Under the pieces are notes generated by a model, which was not told the origin of the DNA, did not search any database, and was given only the letters and a program-made list of their open reading frames with translations. From assembly GCA_003148945.1 (NCBI GenBank), contig QGGY01000014.1:95584-159583 (forward strand): DNA of 64,000 nucleotides, written 5' to 3'. Both the position numbers and the translations under genes were made by a program. Position 1 is the first letter of the stretch, and each line of letters begins with the position of its first letter. Below are positions 25,138 to 33,852 of the stretch, one piece after another. Source of the DNA: Murimonas intestini. Its GTDB lineage: Bacteria > Bacillota > Clostridia > Lachnospirales > Lachnospiraceae.

Positions 25138-26706
25138 ATGGAATATAAAATTGACGATTTAAAGAATATTGCAAGATTATTTGCTGGTTTAGGAAGTGTC
25201 GACCTTCCAGAAAGTATAAAGATTGATGAAACAGCTCTGTATGAATGTTGTTATGATATGGGGTGGGAAACATCAATTTTAGATAATAACAATTATAGTA
25301 TAGAAATTTTAAGTAGTTTTTTTTGTCAATTGGCTGATGAAGAAAAATTGGTTGAGTTTATTGATTACTATTTTAACAAATATATCGAAAATAGGGTAAC
25401 TGATTTAACTGTAGCGGGATACAGTATATTTCAGCTAAAAGATAGAATTCTCACTTCATTGAATGCATTATGGAGCATTTCAAACCAAGAGTTTGGAATA
25501 GACAACAGTAAATTTTCTTTGAAATTTGTTGATTTTAAGGAATATGACAAAATGGGAGAAGGTGGATTTTGTACTGTATATCGTTGTCCTACAGATGAAT
25601 CGCGCGTATACAAAGTACTTAATATTTCTGAAAAAGCCGATGCAGGCTCGGTACATAGGTTTAAGAGAGAATATGAGATTATGAGCGAACAGAATGATAG
25701 TGGTTACACACTTAATGTGTTTGATTATGATTCTCAGGCTCTTAGATACTCAATGGAAAAGGCGAGTATATCATTGGAAACTTATATTGAAAAGAAAACA
25801 CTATCTGATGAGGAAAAAGATGAAATTGTGATTAGATGTGCTGAAAGTATGAGATATTTACATAATAAAGGAGTAATACATCGGGATTTCCATCCGGGTA
25901 ATATATTGTTGGGATGTTCTGGAGAATGGATGATTACGGATTTTGGGCTGGCGAAAGATATTTCTAGCAAATATTCTCATCAAACAACTACCACTCATGC
26001 TGTTGGACGCGCATGGTTTACAGATCCAACTCAGCTATTTGCGTTGAAAGATGGTAATTTTAGAACAGATATGTTTTCACTAGCAAAAACGATAGACTAT
26101 ATAATGGATGGGAACATGTCAGGAGCACCACATAAGTATTCATCTATTGTATATAAAGCTACTGCATCTAATCCAGATAGTAGATATGAGAATATTAATG
26201 AAATGTGTGAAGATTTAGCGGCTATCTGCGATAGGTCAGATTATGAATCGCCTGAAGAAATAGCAGAAAAGTTACTTGTAGAATATACAAAGGGTGGACA
26301 ATTAGATGTGATTCGATTAATTGACTTTTTTAACAGAGATATCGATGGCAAATTAATGTGGCATTTGATAATCAAATTCGGGCAAGATATTTCTGTTCCG
26401 TTTATTAATGTAATTGAAGTGTCATTTGAAGTTGCACTAAGAGAAATACGAAGGGCTTCAAGTGAAATGCAAGAAAGTTCCCATAGTTGGGATGATTATG
26501 ATATTATAGCATACTGGGCAATTGAGATAATAAAAAGTCGAAACAATAGAAATGATGAGATTAGTATTGAAGCAGCAAAGATTATCGAATATGTGGCATC
26601 AAATGTTGGAAGATTTAAAATAAAAAGTGTTTCCAATATATTGAAGAGGAATGCAAAGATCGATGGCCATATACGCGCACAACTGTCCTATCATGAAGGA
26701 TATTAA
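25138..26706 (+). CDS. Serine/threonine protein kinase-like protein in island
   Basis: A 522-residue protein. An N-terminal region of about 130 residues of unknown family precedes a protein-kinase domain: glycine loop MGEGGFCTVY (139-148), lysine K159, catalytic loop HRDFHPGN (248-255) and DFG (268-270), all intact. After about residue 350 follows a helical C-terminal region of about 170 residues with no recognised domain. No membrane segment or PASTA repeat is present, unlike the housekeeping PrkC kinases. A ribosome site is not obvious. Its place in a defence-rich, A+T-rich island between direct repeats suggests a phage-defence kinase such as Stk2-like or other toxin-like kinases; this is inference. 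Confidence 0.85.
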   Translation: MEYKIDDLKNIARLFAGLGSVDLPESIKIDETALYECCYDMGWETSILDNNNYSIEILSSFFCQLADEEKLVEFIDYYFNKYIENRVTDLTVAGYSIFQLKDRILTSLNALWSISNQEFGIDNSKFSLKFVDFKEYDKMGEGGFCTVYRCPTDESRVYKVLNISEKADAGSVHRFKREYEIMSEQNDSGYTLNVFDYDSQALRYSMEKASISLETYIEKKTLSDEEKDEIVIRCAESMRYLHNKGVIHRDFHPGNILLGCSGEWMITDFGLAKDISSKYSHQTTTTHAVGRAWFTDPTQLFALKDGNFRTDMFSLAKTIDYIMDGNMSGAPHKYSSIVYKATASNPDSRYENINEMCEDLAAICDRSDYESPEEIAEKLLVEYTKGGQLDVIRLIDFFNRDIDGKLMWHLIIKFGQDISVPFINVIEVSFEVALREIRRASSEMQESSHSWDDYDIIAYWAIEIIKSRNNRNDEISIEAAKIIEYVASNVGRFKIKSVSNILKRNAKIDGHIRAQLSYHEGY

Positions 26707-26760
26707 GTTTGGCGTTAGAGTAATAAACATTTTAGATGTATATTAAAAAAAGTATTAAGA

Positions 26761-26793
26761 AATCGCAGTAGTAAGAAACCCCAGTTTCTACTA
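26761..26793. repeat. 33-bp direct repeat, right copy
   Basis: Right partner of the repeat at 25077-25109, two mismatches. The unit from left copy to right copy is 1,684 bp and contains only the kinase gene. Confidence 0.85.
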
Positions 26794-26874
26794 AGCTTCC
26801 TCAACTTGCCTCGTTTTGCCGCATTTTGCTTATGCTATGAAAAAATTAACAATTTTTAAACGAAATATAGAGTC

Positions 26875-26994
26875 GATAAACTACAGCAAATCGGCGAAAT
26901 AGAACTGATGGAGGACTACGGTTTTACTACGATTGAGGGGCTAAAGAAAATATATGTGAAAACTAAGGTTTGTTGGATGATTAGTCTGGGATGA
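26875..26994 (+). pseudogene. Short coding remnant, unrecognised
   Basis: An open stretch reading DKLQQIGEIELMEDYGF then TTIEGLKKIYVKTK has protein-like composition but no start codon or ribosome site. It fills part of the 26794-27050 gap. It is probably a fragment of a lost element gene; nothing else is seen in this gap. Confidence 0.35.
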
Positions 26995-27050
26995 AAATTC
27001 GAATATTGTATCTTAGTGTAAACTATACAAATAGAGAAAGAAGGGATTAT

Positions 27051-27805
27051 ATGCTGCACCCCAATAGTTTATTCCAAAAGTACAAGGGAAAAATAGCGGA
27101 CTTAGGCGTGATTAATAAAGAGAGTATTCAAACGGAACAGTTTTTACTTTATCATGATTCTAAAATTCAGATTTATTATGCTCCTCATAACGAATATATA
27201 AACGAAAAAGCCAGTGTATTTATTATCGGCATTACACCAGGTTGGAGCCAAACACAAATTGCATTTCAAACGGCAAAAAATGGGATAGGGACGTGTAATA
27301 CAGATGAAGAAATATGTTTTAAATGTAAAGTAGAATCACGTTTTGCCGGAACAATGCGTAAAAACCTAATTTCTATGTTAGATGATCTGAACCTTCAGGA
27401 GTATTTAGGGTTGAAATCTTGTTTAGAGTTGTTTGACAAAAATAAATCACTTTTACATACTACATCTTTGATAAAATATCCATGTTTTTACAAGGGAAAA
27501 ACTATAATGGTCATACTCCAACGATGGGATCTGTTGATATTTTAAGAAAATATATTATGGAAGAATTTTCAAAGGAGTTAGATTGTGTCCCGGATTTAAA
27601 ATTGATTATACCATTGGGGGCAGCAGTAGAGGAGATCTTAAAAGAATTTTTTGAACCAAAGTCTGCACAGTACAGCAAAGTTCTGTGGGGATTTCCGCAT
27701 CCATCAGGATTAAACGGAAGAAGAAAAATTCAATTTGAAGAAAAACGTGAAAGTATGTTAGATATACTAGAAAATGGCATATATTCCAGACAAAGTAATA
27801 CTTAG
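27051..27805 (+). pseudogene. Uracil-DNA glycosylase-superfamily-like gene split by a -1 frameshift
   Basis: The first part, from ATG 27051 with an AAGGGA site, encodes about 150 residues including VFIIGITPGWSQ, the motif-1-like GxxPG of the UDG fold. Around 27490-27510 the frame must move back by one to continue as GKNYNGHTP and run on to LWGFPHPSG, the second family motif, ending at 27805. The shift point contains GGGAAAA, which has the form of a -1 slippery site (G GGA AAA in the zero frame), and a T5 run just upstream. Single-base loss is the simpler explanation, so it is called a pseudogene. If it is read through, the product would be about 250 residues. Confidence 0.65.
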
Positions 27806-27996
27806 AACTTTCTGACCGGCTGGCACAGCATCTGTGGCCATGAAATCCCAATTGGGCTTTGACACTACAAGGATACATTCCACAGAAGAGAGATGCTTCG
27901 GGAAACAGACCGGATTGTACTGATCCTTATGACAGACGGATTGTTAGGGAACCGTAATGATTTTGCGCCCCATAATTTTTCACCACAATTAAAAAT

Positions 27997-28042
27997 GTGC
28001 AAGAAATCAATCGTAAAAAAAAACGATTGATTTCTTGCGCAC
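27997..28042. repeat. Long hairpin upstream of the AlbA/Schlafen-like gene
   Basis: GCAAGAAATCAATCGT (27999-28014) and its complement (28023-28038) form a perfect 16-bp stem with a loop of eight A. Outer bases extend it imperfectly with GTGC/GCAC. It could be a terminator for the gene before it or an operator about 45 nt upstream of the next start. The rest of the 27806-28078 gap shows only scraps of degraded coding sequence. Confidence 0.7.
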
Positions 28043-28087
28043 TTTTACATATAATATAAACAAGAAAACGGAAAGGATATGGATAGT

Positions 28088-29341
28088 ATGCGTGAAACAA
28101 GGGTAATAGAATTCAAAGAAATAATTGCAAACACGTTTTTAAAAACAGTAAGTGCCTTTTCGAATTATGATGGTGGAGAAATTTTTTTTGGAATCGATGC
28201 CTCTGGTAATATTAAAGGAGTGTCGGACATAAAACAGGCATGTTTGGATATTGAAAATAAAATTAATGATAGTATTTCGCCACAGCCTGATTATACACTG
28301 GAAATACAAAATAATGATAAAACGATAAAGCTTACCGTAAAAAGTGGTGTTCAGAAGCCGTATTTATACAAATCAAAAGCATATAAGAGAAACGATACAG
28401 CGACAATAGAGGTAGATACGCTGGAATTTTCAAGACTCATTTTGGAAGGGAAAAACATCAGATTTGAAGAGCTGCCAAATAAAGAACAGGATTTAGCTTT
28501 CGATATCCTGCATCAAAAATTAAAAGAAAGTATTCAAATCGAAACATTTAATCAAGATACATTAAAAACATTGAACCTGTATGACGGATTCAATGGATAT
28601 AATAATGCAGCTGGTATTTTGGCAGATAAAAATCATTTTCCGGGAATTGATATGGTAAAATTTGGTGAAAGTATCAGTATCATTCAAAAGAGAGTTACAT
28701 TTGAAAATATATCAGTATTGGCTGTATATGACAAAACGTTAGATGTATTTAGAGATTATTATCAATATGAAGAAATACAGGGAGCCGATAGAAAGAAGGT
28801 CGAAAAAATACCAGAAGCTGCATTCCGGGAAGCAATTGCAAATGCTTTGATACATAGAACGTGGGATGTAGAATCACAAATAAGAGTTCTAATGTTTGAT
28901 GATAGGATAGAAGTTATTTCTCCAGGAGGATTGCCCTCTGGAATAACGGAAGAAGAATATTTATCAGGTAAAATTTCAGTTCTAAGAAATAGAAATCTGG
29001 CAAACGTGTTTTATAGATTAGGGTTTGTTGAAATATTCGGAACAGGAATTACAAGAATAAAACAACTCTATGAAGAGGGAGTGAAAAAACCAGAATTTGA
29101 AATATCAGAAAATACAATTAAGATGGTACTTCCGGTTTTTGAGGAGAATTTACATTTAACGGAAGATGAGAGAAAGATATATAAAGTTTTAAGCAGGACA
29201 ATGTTAAAATCAATTAGCGAAATTGCACCTTATGCCCCATTTGGCAAATCAAAGACAACACAGTTGCTGAAAGAGATGGGACAAAAAGGTGTCATAAAAG
29301 TTGAAGGCAGGGGAAGAGGTACTAAGTACGTAATAAAGTAA
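28088..29341 (+). CDS. AlbA_2/Schlafen-domain putative DNA-binding regulator
   Basis: About 417 residues. The N-terminus is a Schlafen AlbA_2 domain (RETRVIEFKE, SAFSNYDGGEIFFGID). The middle has an HATPase_c_4-like segment (PEAAFREAIANALIHRTW, then a DDRIEVISPGGLP block). The C-terminus is a winged helix (about 350-417). Proteins of this build are often called RecG-related regulators or ATP-dependent DNA helicase-like, though no helicase motifs are present. The ATG at 28088 is preferred because AAAGGA ends 10 nt upstream; ATG 28079 would be only 1 nt from it. It is the last gene of the island and may be a regulator of mobile or defence functions. Confidence 0.85.
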   Translation: MRETRVIEFKEIIANTFLKTVSAFSNYDGGEIFFGIDASGNIKGVSDIKQACLDIENKINDSISPQPDYTLEIQNNDKTIKLTVKSGVQKPYLYKSKAYKRNDTATIEVDTLEFSRLILEGKNIRFEELPNKEQDLAFDILHQKLKESIQIETFNQDTLKTLNLYDGFNGYNNAAGILADKNHFPGIDMVKFGESISIIQKRVTFENISVLAVYDKTLDVFRDYYQYEEIQGADRKKVEKIPEAAFREAIANALIHRTWDVESQIRVLMFDDRIEVISPGGLPSGITEEEYLSGKISVLRNRNLANVFYRLGFVEIFGTGITRIKQLYEEGVKKPEFEISENTIKMVLPVFEENLHLTEDERKIYKVLSRTMLKSISEIAPYAPFGKSKTTQLLKEMGQKGVIKVEGRGRGTKYVIK

Positions 29342-29421
29342 TCAATTGTAACTATTCAGCAGGTTTGTGCATTTACTGCGCAGACCGTAAGAAAATTGCA
29401 TAAACAGGAGAATGAAAATAT

Positions 29422-31641
29422 ATGAAATCTTTAGTAATAGCAGAAAAACCGTCGGTTGCACGGGATATCGCACGGGTACTGCACTGCCAGAAGAAGCTTG
29501 CAGGCGCGATGGAGGGCAGCTCTTACGTGGTGACCTGGGCGCTGGGGCATTTGGTGACGCTGGCGGACCCGGAGGCCTATAATAAGAAATATACACAGTG
29601 GAAAATGGAAGACCTGCCCATGCTGCCTGAGAAAATGCAGCTTGTAGTGATCAAACAGACTGCAAAGCAGTATTCACTTGTGAAAGCACAGCTGTTTAGG
29701 AAGGATATCGGCGAAATCATAATCGCCACAGACGCAGGCAGGGAAGGTGAACTGGTGGCCAGATGGATACTGGAGAAGGCAGACTGCCATAAACCCATCA
29801 AAAGGCTCTGGATCTCTTCTGTAACAGATAAAGCAATAAAAGAGGGCTTTGCACATCTGAAGGATGGGAGAGAATATAATAACCTCTATGGCGCGGCGGC
29901 GGCCAGGGCTGAGGCGGACTGGCTGGTGGGGATCAATGCCACCCGTGCGCTTACCTGCAAATATAATGCCCAGCTGTCCTGCGGACGTGTGCAGACTCCC
30001 ACCCTGGCTATTGTGGCAGGCAGAGAAGAGGAGATCAGGAATTTTAAACCGAGAGATTATTATAGTTTGGCTGTCATGGCAGGCGGCGTAAGGTGGAGCT
30101 GGACGGATGGGAAGAGCGGCAGTTCTTCCACTTTCCAGAAGGACAGGATAGAGAAGATCAAAGAGAAGATTGATGGGGCTGCGCTGACAGTAGTTTCAGT
30201 GGAAAAGAGTGCAAAGCATAAAAATGCTCCGGGGCTCTACGACCTGACGGAGCTGCAGCGGGATGCCAATAAAAAATTCGGGTTTTCCGCAAAAGAAACT
30301 CTGAATATTATGCAGAGGCTGTATGAGAACCATAAGGTCCTGACATATCCCAGGACTGATTCCAGGTATATTGGCAGAGATGTGGCTGAAACAATAAAGG
30401 AACGACTGATGGCCTGCGGGACAGGACCGTATAAAAAGGCGGCAGGTCCGCTGCTGACAAAGCCCATACGGACAAATTCCTCGTTTGTGGACGATAAGAA
30501 AGTCAGCGACCATCATGCCATCATACCCACAGAGCAGTATGTTCAGCTGGACCACATGACGAATGAAGAGAGGAAGATATATGATCTTGTGGTAAGGAGG
30601 TTCCTGGCAGTACTCTATCCGCCCTATGAATATGAGCAGACCACTCTGAGGGCGGAGGCGGCAGGAGAGAGCTTTACCGCCAAAGGCAGAACCGTAAAAA
30701 GCCCAGGGTGGAAAACTGTCTACGAAAACGCAGGTTTTGGGGATAACTCTGACGAGTTTGATGAGGATGAAGAGACAGATACTAATATGAATGTGAAAGA
30801 CCAGACACTGCCTTCATTGTCAAAGAGCCAGGTACTAAAGGCCGGGAAAGCTGAAATGACATCAGGAAAGACAAAGCCGCCGGCCAGGTTTAATGAGGCC
30901 ACCCTTTTATCAGCTATGGAGAATCCTGTAAAATATATGCAGACCAGGGACAAAGATTCCGTGAAAGTTCTGGGTGAGACGGGCGGACTTGGAACAGTGG
31001 CTACAAGAGCTGATATTATTGATAAGCTTTTTAATAATTTCATGCTGGAGAAAAAGGGACAGGATATCTACCTGACTTCGAAAGCAAAACAGCTTTTGGA
31101 GCTGGTGCCGGAGGATTTAAAAAAGCCGGAGCTGACGGCTTCCTGGGAGCTGAAGCTCTCACAGATCGCCAAAGGAAAGGCAAAACAGCAGGCTTTCATA
31201 ACAAGCATCAGGGAATATACAAAAGATATAATAGGAGAGATAAAATCCGGGGACGGGACATTCAGGCATGAAAATATGACGAATAAAACATGTCCCCAGT
31301 GCGGCAAGAAGCTTCTTGCGGTGAACGGAAAGAACAGTAAGATGCTTGTCTGCCAGGACAGGGAATGCGGATACAGGGAGACTGTTTCCAGAACAACAAA
31401 TGCCAGATGCCCCGTCTGCCATAAACGGATGGAGATGTATAAGAGAGGCGGGGAGGAAGTGTTTATCTGCGCCTGCGGGCACAAAGAAAAACTCTCGGCT
31501 TTTCAGGCCAGACGTGAAAAAGAAGGGGCAGGAGTAAATAAACGGGATGTCCAGCGTTACCTGAATAAACAGAATAAGGAAGCAGAGGAGCCGGTCAACA
31601 ATGCATTTGCAGAGGCGCTTGCAAAACTTAATCTGAAGTAG
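29422..31641 (+). CDS. topB: DNA topoisomerase III
   Basis: A 739-residue type IA topoisomerase. The Toprim domain starts at residue 1 (SLVIAEKPSVARDIARVL, later ATDAGREGE). The catalytic tyrosine is Y309 in LTYPRTDSRYIG. The C-terminus has two zinc-ribbon pairs (CPQCGKKL and CPVCHKRM, each with later cysteines). It relaxes and decatenates DNA in replication and recombination. Topoisomerase III is also common on integrative elements, but base composition here matches the housekeeping genes that follow rather than the A+T-rich island. Confidence 0.95.
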   Translation: MKSLVIAEKPSVARDIARVLHCQKKLAGAMEGSSYVVTWALGHLVTLADPEAYNKKYTQWKMEDLPMLPEKMQLVVIKQTAKQYSLVKAQLFRKDIGEIIIATDAGREGELVARWILEKADCHKPIKRLWISSVTDKAIKEGFAHLKDGREYNNLYGAAAARAEADWLVGINATRALTCKYNAQLSCGRVQTPTLAIVAGREEEIRNFKPRDYYSLAVMAGGVRWSWTDGKSGSSSTFQKDRIEKIKEKIDGAALTVVSVEKSAKHKNAPGLYDLTELQRDANKKFGFSAKETLNIMQRLYENHKVLTYPRTDSRYIGRDVAETIKERLMACGTGPYKKAAGPLLTKPIRTNSSFVDDKKVSDHHAIIPTEQYVQLDHMTNEERKIYDLVVRRFLAVLYPPYEYEQTTLRAEAAGESFTAKGRTVKSPGWKTVYENAGFGDNSDEFDEDEETDTNMNVKDQTLPSLSKSQVLKAGKAEMTSGKTKPPARFNEATLLSAMENPVKYMQTRDKDSVKVLGETGGLGTVATRADIIDKLFNNFMLEKKGQDIYLTSKAKQLLELVPEDLKKPELTASWELKLSQIAKGKAKQQAFITSIREYTKDIIGEIKSGDGTFRHENMTNKTCPQCGKKLLAVNGKNSKMLVCQDRECGYRETVSRTTNARCPVCHKRMEMYKRGGEEVFICACGHKEKLSAFQARREKEGAGVNKRDVQRYLNKQNKEAEEPVNNAFAEALAKLNLK

Positions 31642-31674
31642 GAGCAGAAAAAAGCCAGAAAAAGTTGTAGTTTT

Positions 31675-31693
31675 ATATCGGATATGTTATAAT
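31675..31693 (+). promoter_or_regulatory. Promoter of the pyrH-frr genes
   Basis: TTGTAG (31675-31680), 17 nt, TATAAT (31688-31693; the spacer runs 31681-31687 plus the T-rich end of the previous line as printed) lies about 70 nt before the pyrH start. The -10 is perfect. Counting from the printed sequence, the -35 hexamer may equally be placed 10 nt earlier (31665-31670 to 31670-31675), so its exact position is uncertain. Confidence 0.35.
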
Positions 31694-31764
31694 CAACACA
31701 GTTTTAAGATGCGCTTTTTGCGGCGTGTCATCATCTAAATTAAAGACAAGCAGAGGTGCAAATA

Positions 31765-32460
31765 ATGAAAAGAATATTGCTGAAGCTGAGCGGCGAGGCG
31801 CTGGCCGGCGACAAGAAGACTGGTTTTGATGAACCGACGGTCACGAAGGTAGCCAGCCAGGTAAAACAATTAGTGGATAAAGGTATTGATGTGGGTATCG
31901 TCATCGGCGGCGGAAACTTTTGGAGAGGAAGATCCAGCGAGACGATCGACCGCACGAAAGCAGACCAGATCGGTATGCTGGCGACAGTTATGAACTGCAT
32001 CTACGTGTCTGAGATTTTCCGTTCGGTTGGTATGATGACCCAGATCCTCACTCCCTTCGCATGCGGTTCGTTCACAAAGCTGTTCTCAAAGGACAGAGTG
32101 AATAAATATTTTGAAAAAGGTGTGGTTTCATTTTTTGCAGGCGGTACAGGTCATCCGTATTTTTCTACAGATACGGCAACTGTCCTGCGTGCCATTGAGA
32201 TCGAAGCTGATGTTATTCTGCTGGCCAAGTCTATAGACGGAGTCTATGACAGCGATCCCAAGGATAATCCGAATGCCAAAAAGTATGACGAGATTACCAT
32301 CCAGGAGGTCATTGACAAAAAGCTGGGCGTAGTGGATATGGCAGCGTCCATCCTGTGCATGGAAAATAAGATGCCAATGATGGTGTTTGGGCTGAACCAG
32401 GAAAACAGCATTGTCAACACGGTGAATGGGAACTTTACAGGGACGAAGGTAACTGTATAA
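31765..32460 (+). CDS. pyrH: UMP kinase
   Basis: A 231-residue bacterial-type UMP kinase of the amino acid kinase fold, making UDP from UMP. MKRILLKLSGEALAGD and VIGGGNFWRG are the nucleotide-binding segments; FFAGGTGHPYFSTDTA is diagnostic. The start is the ATG at 31765 behind AGAGG; the in-frame GTG at 31756 is part of that site. It is followed by frr at 33 nt, the usual order. Confidence 0.97.
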   Translation: MKRILLKLSGEALAGDKKTGFDEPTVTKVASQVKQLVDKGIDVGIVIGGGNFWRGRSSETIDRTKADQIGMLATVMNCIYVSEIFRSVGMMTQILTPFACGSFTKLFSKDRVNKYFEKGVVSFFAGGTGHPYFSTDTATVLRAIEIEADVILLAKSIDGVYDSDPKDNPNAKKYDEITIQEVIDKKLGVVDMAASILCMENKMPMMVFGLNQENSIVNTVNGNFTGTKVTV

Positions 32461-32493
32461 CAAGAGTTAAAGGATGCAGGAGGAAATTAAGAA

Positions 32494-33048
32494 ATGGATG
32501 AAAGAATTCAGATTTACGACACAAAAATGACAAAAACTTATGATAACCTGATGGCAGAGTTCGGAGCAGTCCGTGCAGGGCGCGCGAATCCTCATGTACT
32601 TGACAGGATCATGGTGGACTATTATGGAACGCCGACCCCGATCCAGCAGGTAGGAAATGTGACAGTGCCTGAGGCCAGAATGATCCAGATCCAGCCGTGG
32701 GATGCCAGCCTTGTAAAGGCTATCGAAAAAGCAATCATGGTATCTGACCTGGGGATCAATCCTAATAATGACGGCAAAGTTATCCGTCTTGTATTTCCGG
32801 AACTCACAGAGGAACGCAGGAAAGAGCTGGTAAAGGATGTAAAGAAAAAAGGCGAAGCAGCAAAAGTAGCAGTCCGCAATATCCGCAGGGATGCCAACGA
32901 TGCGTTCAAGAAGCTGAAAAAGTCTGCGGATGTGTCTGAGGATGAGATCGCAGAACTGGAAGAAGAAGTACAGAAACTGACCGATAAGTATGTAAAAGAA
33001 ATCGATAAGGCAGTTGAAGAAAAGTCTGGTGAGATCTTAAAAGTCTGA
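32494..33048 (+). CDS. frr: Ribosome recycling factor
   Basis: A 184-residue ribosome recycling factor of normal length. It has GAVRAGRANPHVLDRIMVDYYG at the N-terminus and the characteristic FPELTEERRKELVK. It splits post-termination ribosomes with EF-G. AGGAGG precedes the start, and a strong terminator follows. Confidence 0.97.
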   Translation: MDERIQIYDTKMTKTYDNLMAEFGAVRAGRANPHVLDRIMVDYYGTPTPIQQVGNVTVPEARMIQIQPWDASLVKAIEKAIMVSDLGINPNNDGKVIRLVFPELTEERRKELVKDVKKKGEAAKVAVRNIRRDANDAFKKLKKSADVSEDEIAELEEEVQKLTDKYVKEIDKAVEEKSGEILKV

Positions 33049-33069
33049 TAGAGAAAGTGCAGAGAAAGA

Positions 33070-33093
33070 GGAGGCTTTTTTAAGCCTCCTTTA
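33070..33093 (+). terminator. Terminator after frr
   Basis: GGAGGCTT (33070-33077) and AAGCCTCC (33082-33089) with a T-rich loop and TTTAAT tail. It separates pyrH-frr from uppS. Confidence 0.75.
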
Positions 33094-33142
33094 ATATTCA
33101 TAGCATTTTATCTTGAATGAACTTGAAATAGGGAGGATAAAG

Positions 33143-33850
33143 ATGGTTATACCGCAGCACGTTGCGATTATACTGGATGGAAACGGCCGCTGGGCCAAGA
33201 GTAAGGGGATGCCCAGAAATTATGGGCATGTGAGGGGTGCCAAGAATCTGGAAGTCATCTGTGAGGATGCATGGAACATGGGTATAAAATACCTGACTGT
33301 TTACCTTTTTTCAACTGAGAACTGGAAAAGGCCTCAGGAGGAGGTGGACTCCCTCATGAAGCTTTTCAGAAATTATACAAAGACATGTATAAAGACAGCC
33401 AGAAAAAACAATATGAAAGTCCGCGTCCTTGGAGAACCGTCCGCCCTGGCTCCGGATCTACAGAAAAGCCTCAGCGACCTGGTTGAAGATTCCAAAAATA
33501 ATACAGGGCTTAATTTTCAGATCGCTATTAATTATGGCAGCAGGAATGAGATGATCAGAGCAATGAAAAAGATGGCCCGGGATTGTGTGGATGGCAGACA
33601 GGCGCCGGAAGAGATCACAGAAGAAGTATTTGAAAGTTATCTGGACACGGCAGGGATACCGGACCCGGACCTGCTTATAAGGACCAGCGGTGAGCTCAGG
33701 CTGTCAAACTATCTGCTGTGGCAGCTGGCATACACGGAATTTTATTTTACAGAGGTCCCATGGCCGGCCTTCAATAAAAATGAGCTGATGAAAGCCATTG
33801 AAAAGTACAACGAAAGAGACAGGCGCTTTGGCGGCGTGGAGGAGGAATAA
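33143..33850 (+). CDS. uppS: Undecaprenyl diphosphate synthase
   Basis: About 235 residues, cis-prenyltransferase making the C55 lipid carrier for peptidoglycan. The catalytic aspartate is D12 in ILDGNGRWAK, and DLLIRTSGELRLSNYLLWQ is the conserved C-terminal block. The ATG at 33143 follows GGGAGG; an upstream in-frame ATG at 33113 has no site. First gene of uppS-cdsA-dxr-rseP. Confidence 0.97.
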   Translation: MVIPQHVAIILDGNGRWAKSKGMPRNYGHVRGAKNLEVICEDAWNMGIKYLTVYLFSTENWKRPQEEVDSLMKLFRNYTKTCIKTARKNNMKVRVLGEPSALAPDLQKSLSDLVEDSKNNTGLNFQIAINYGSRNEMIRAMKKMARDCVDGRQAPEEITEEVFESYLDTAGIPDPDLLIRTSGELRLSNYLLWQLAYTEFYFTEVPWPAFNKNELMKAIEKYNERDRRFGGVEEE

Positions 33851-33852
33851 TT

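Noticed and set aside
24870..25140. Possible CRISPR-like or second insertion element next to the ISL3 copy
   Set aside because: Only the ISL3 end repeat and a gene tail are present; no repeated spacer pattern was found anywhere in the window.
29422..31641. topB as part of the integrative element
   Set aside because: Topoisomerase III genes are common on such elements, but composition matches the following housekeeping genes and no element genes adjoin it; kept as chromosomal with some doubt.
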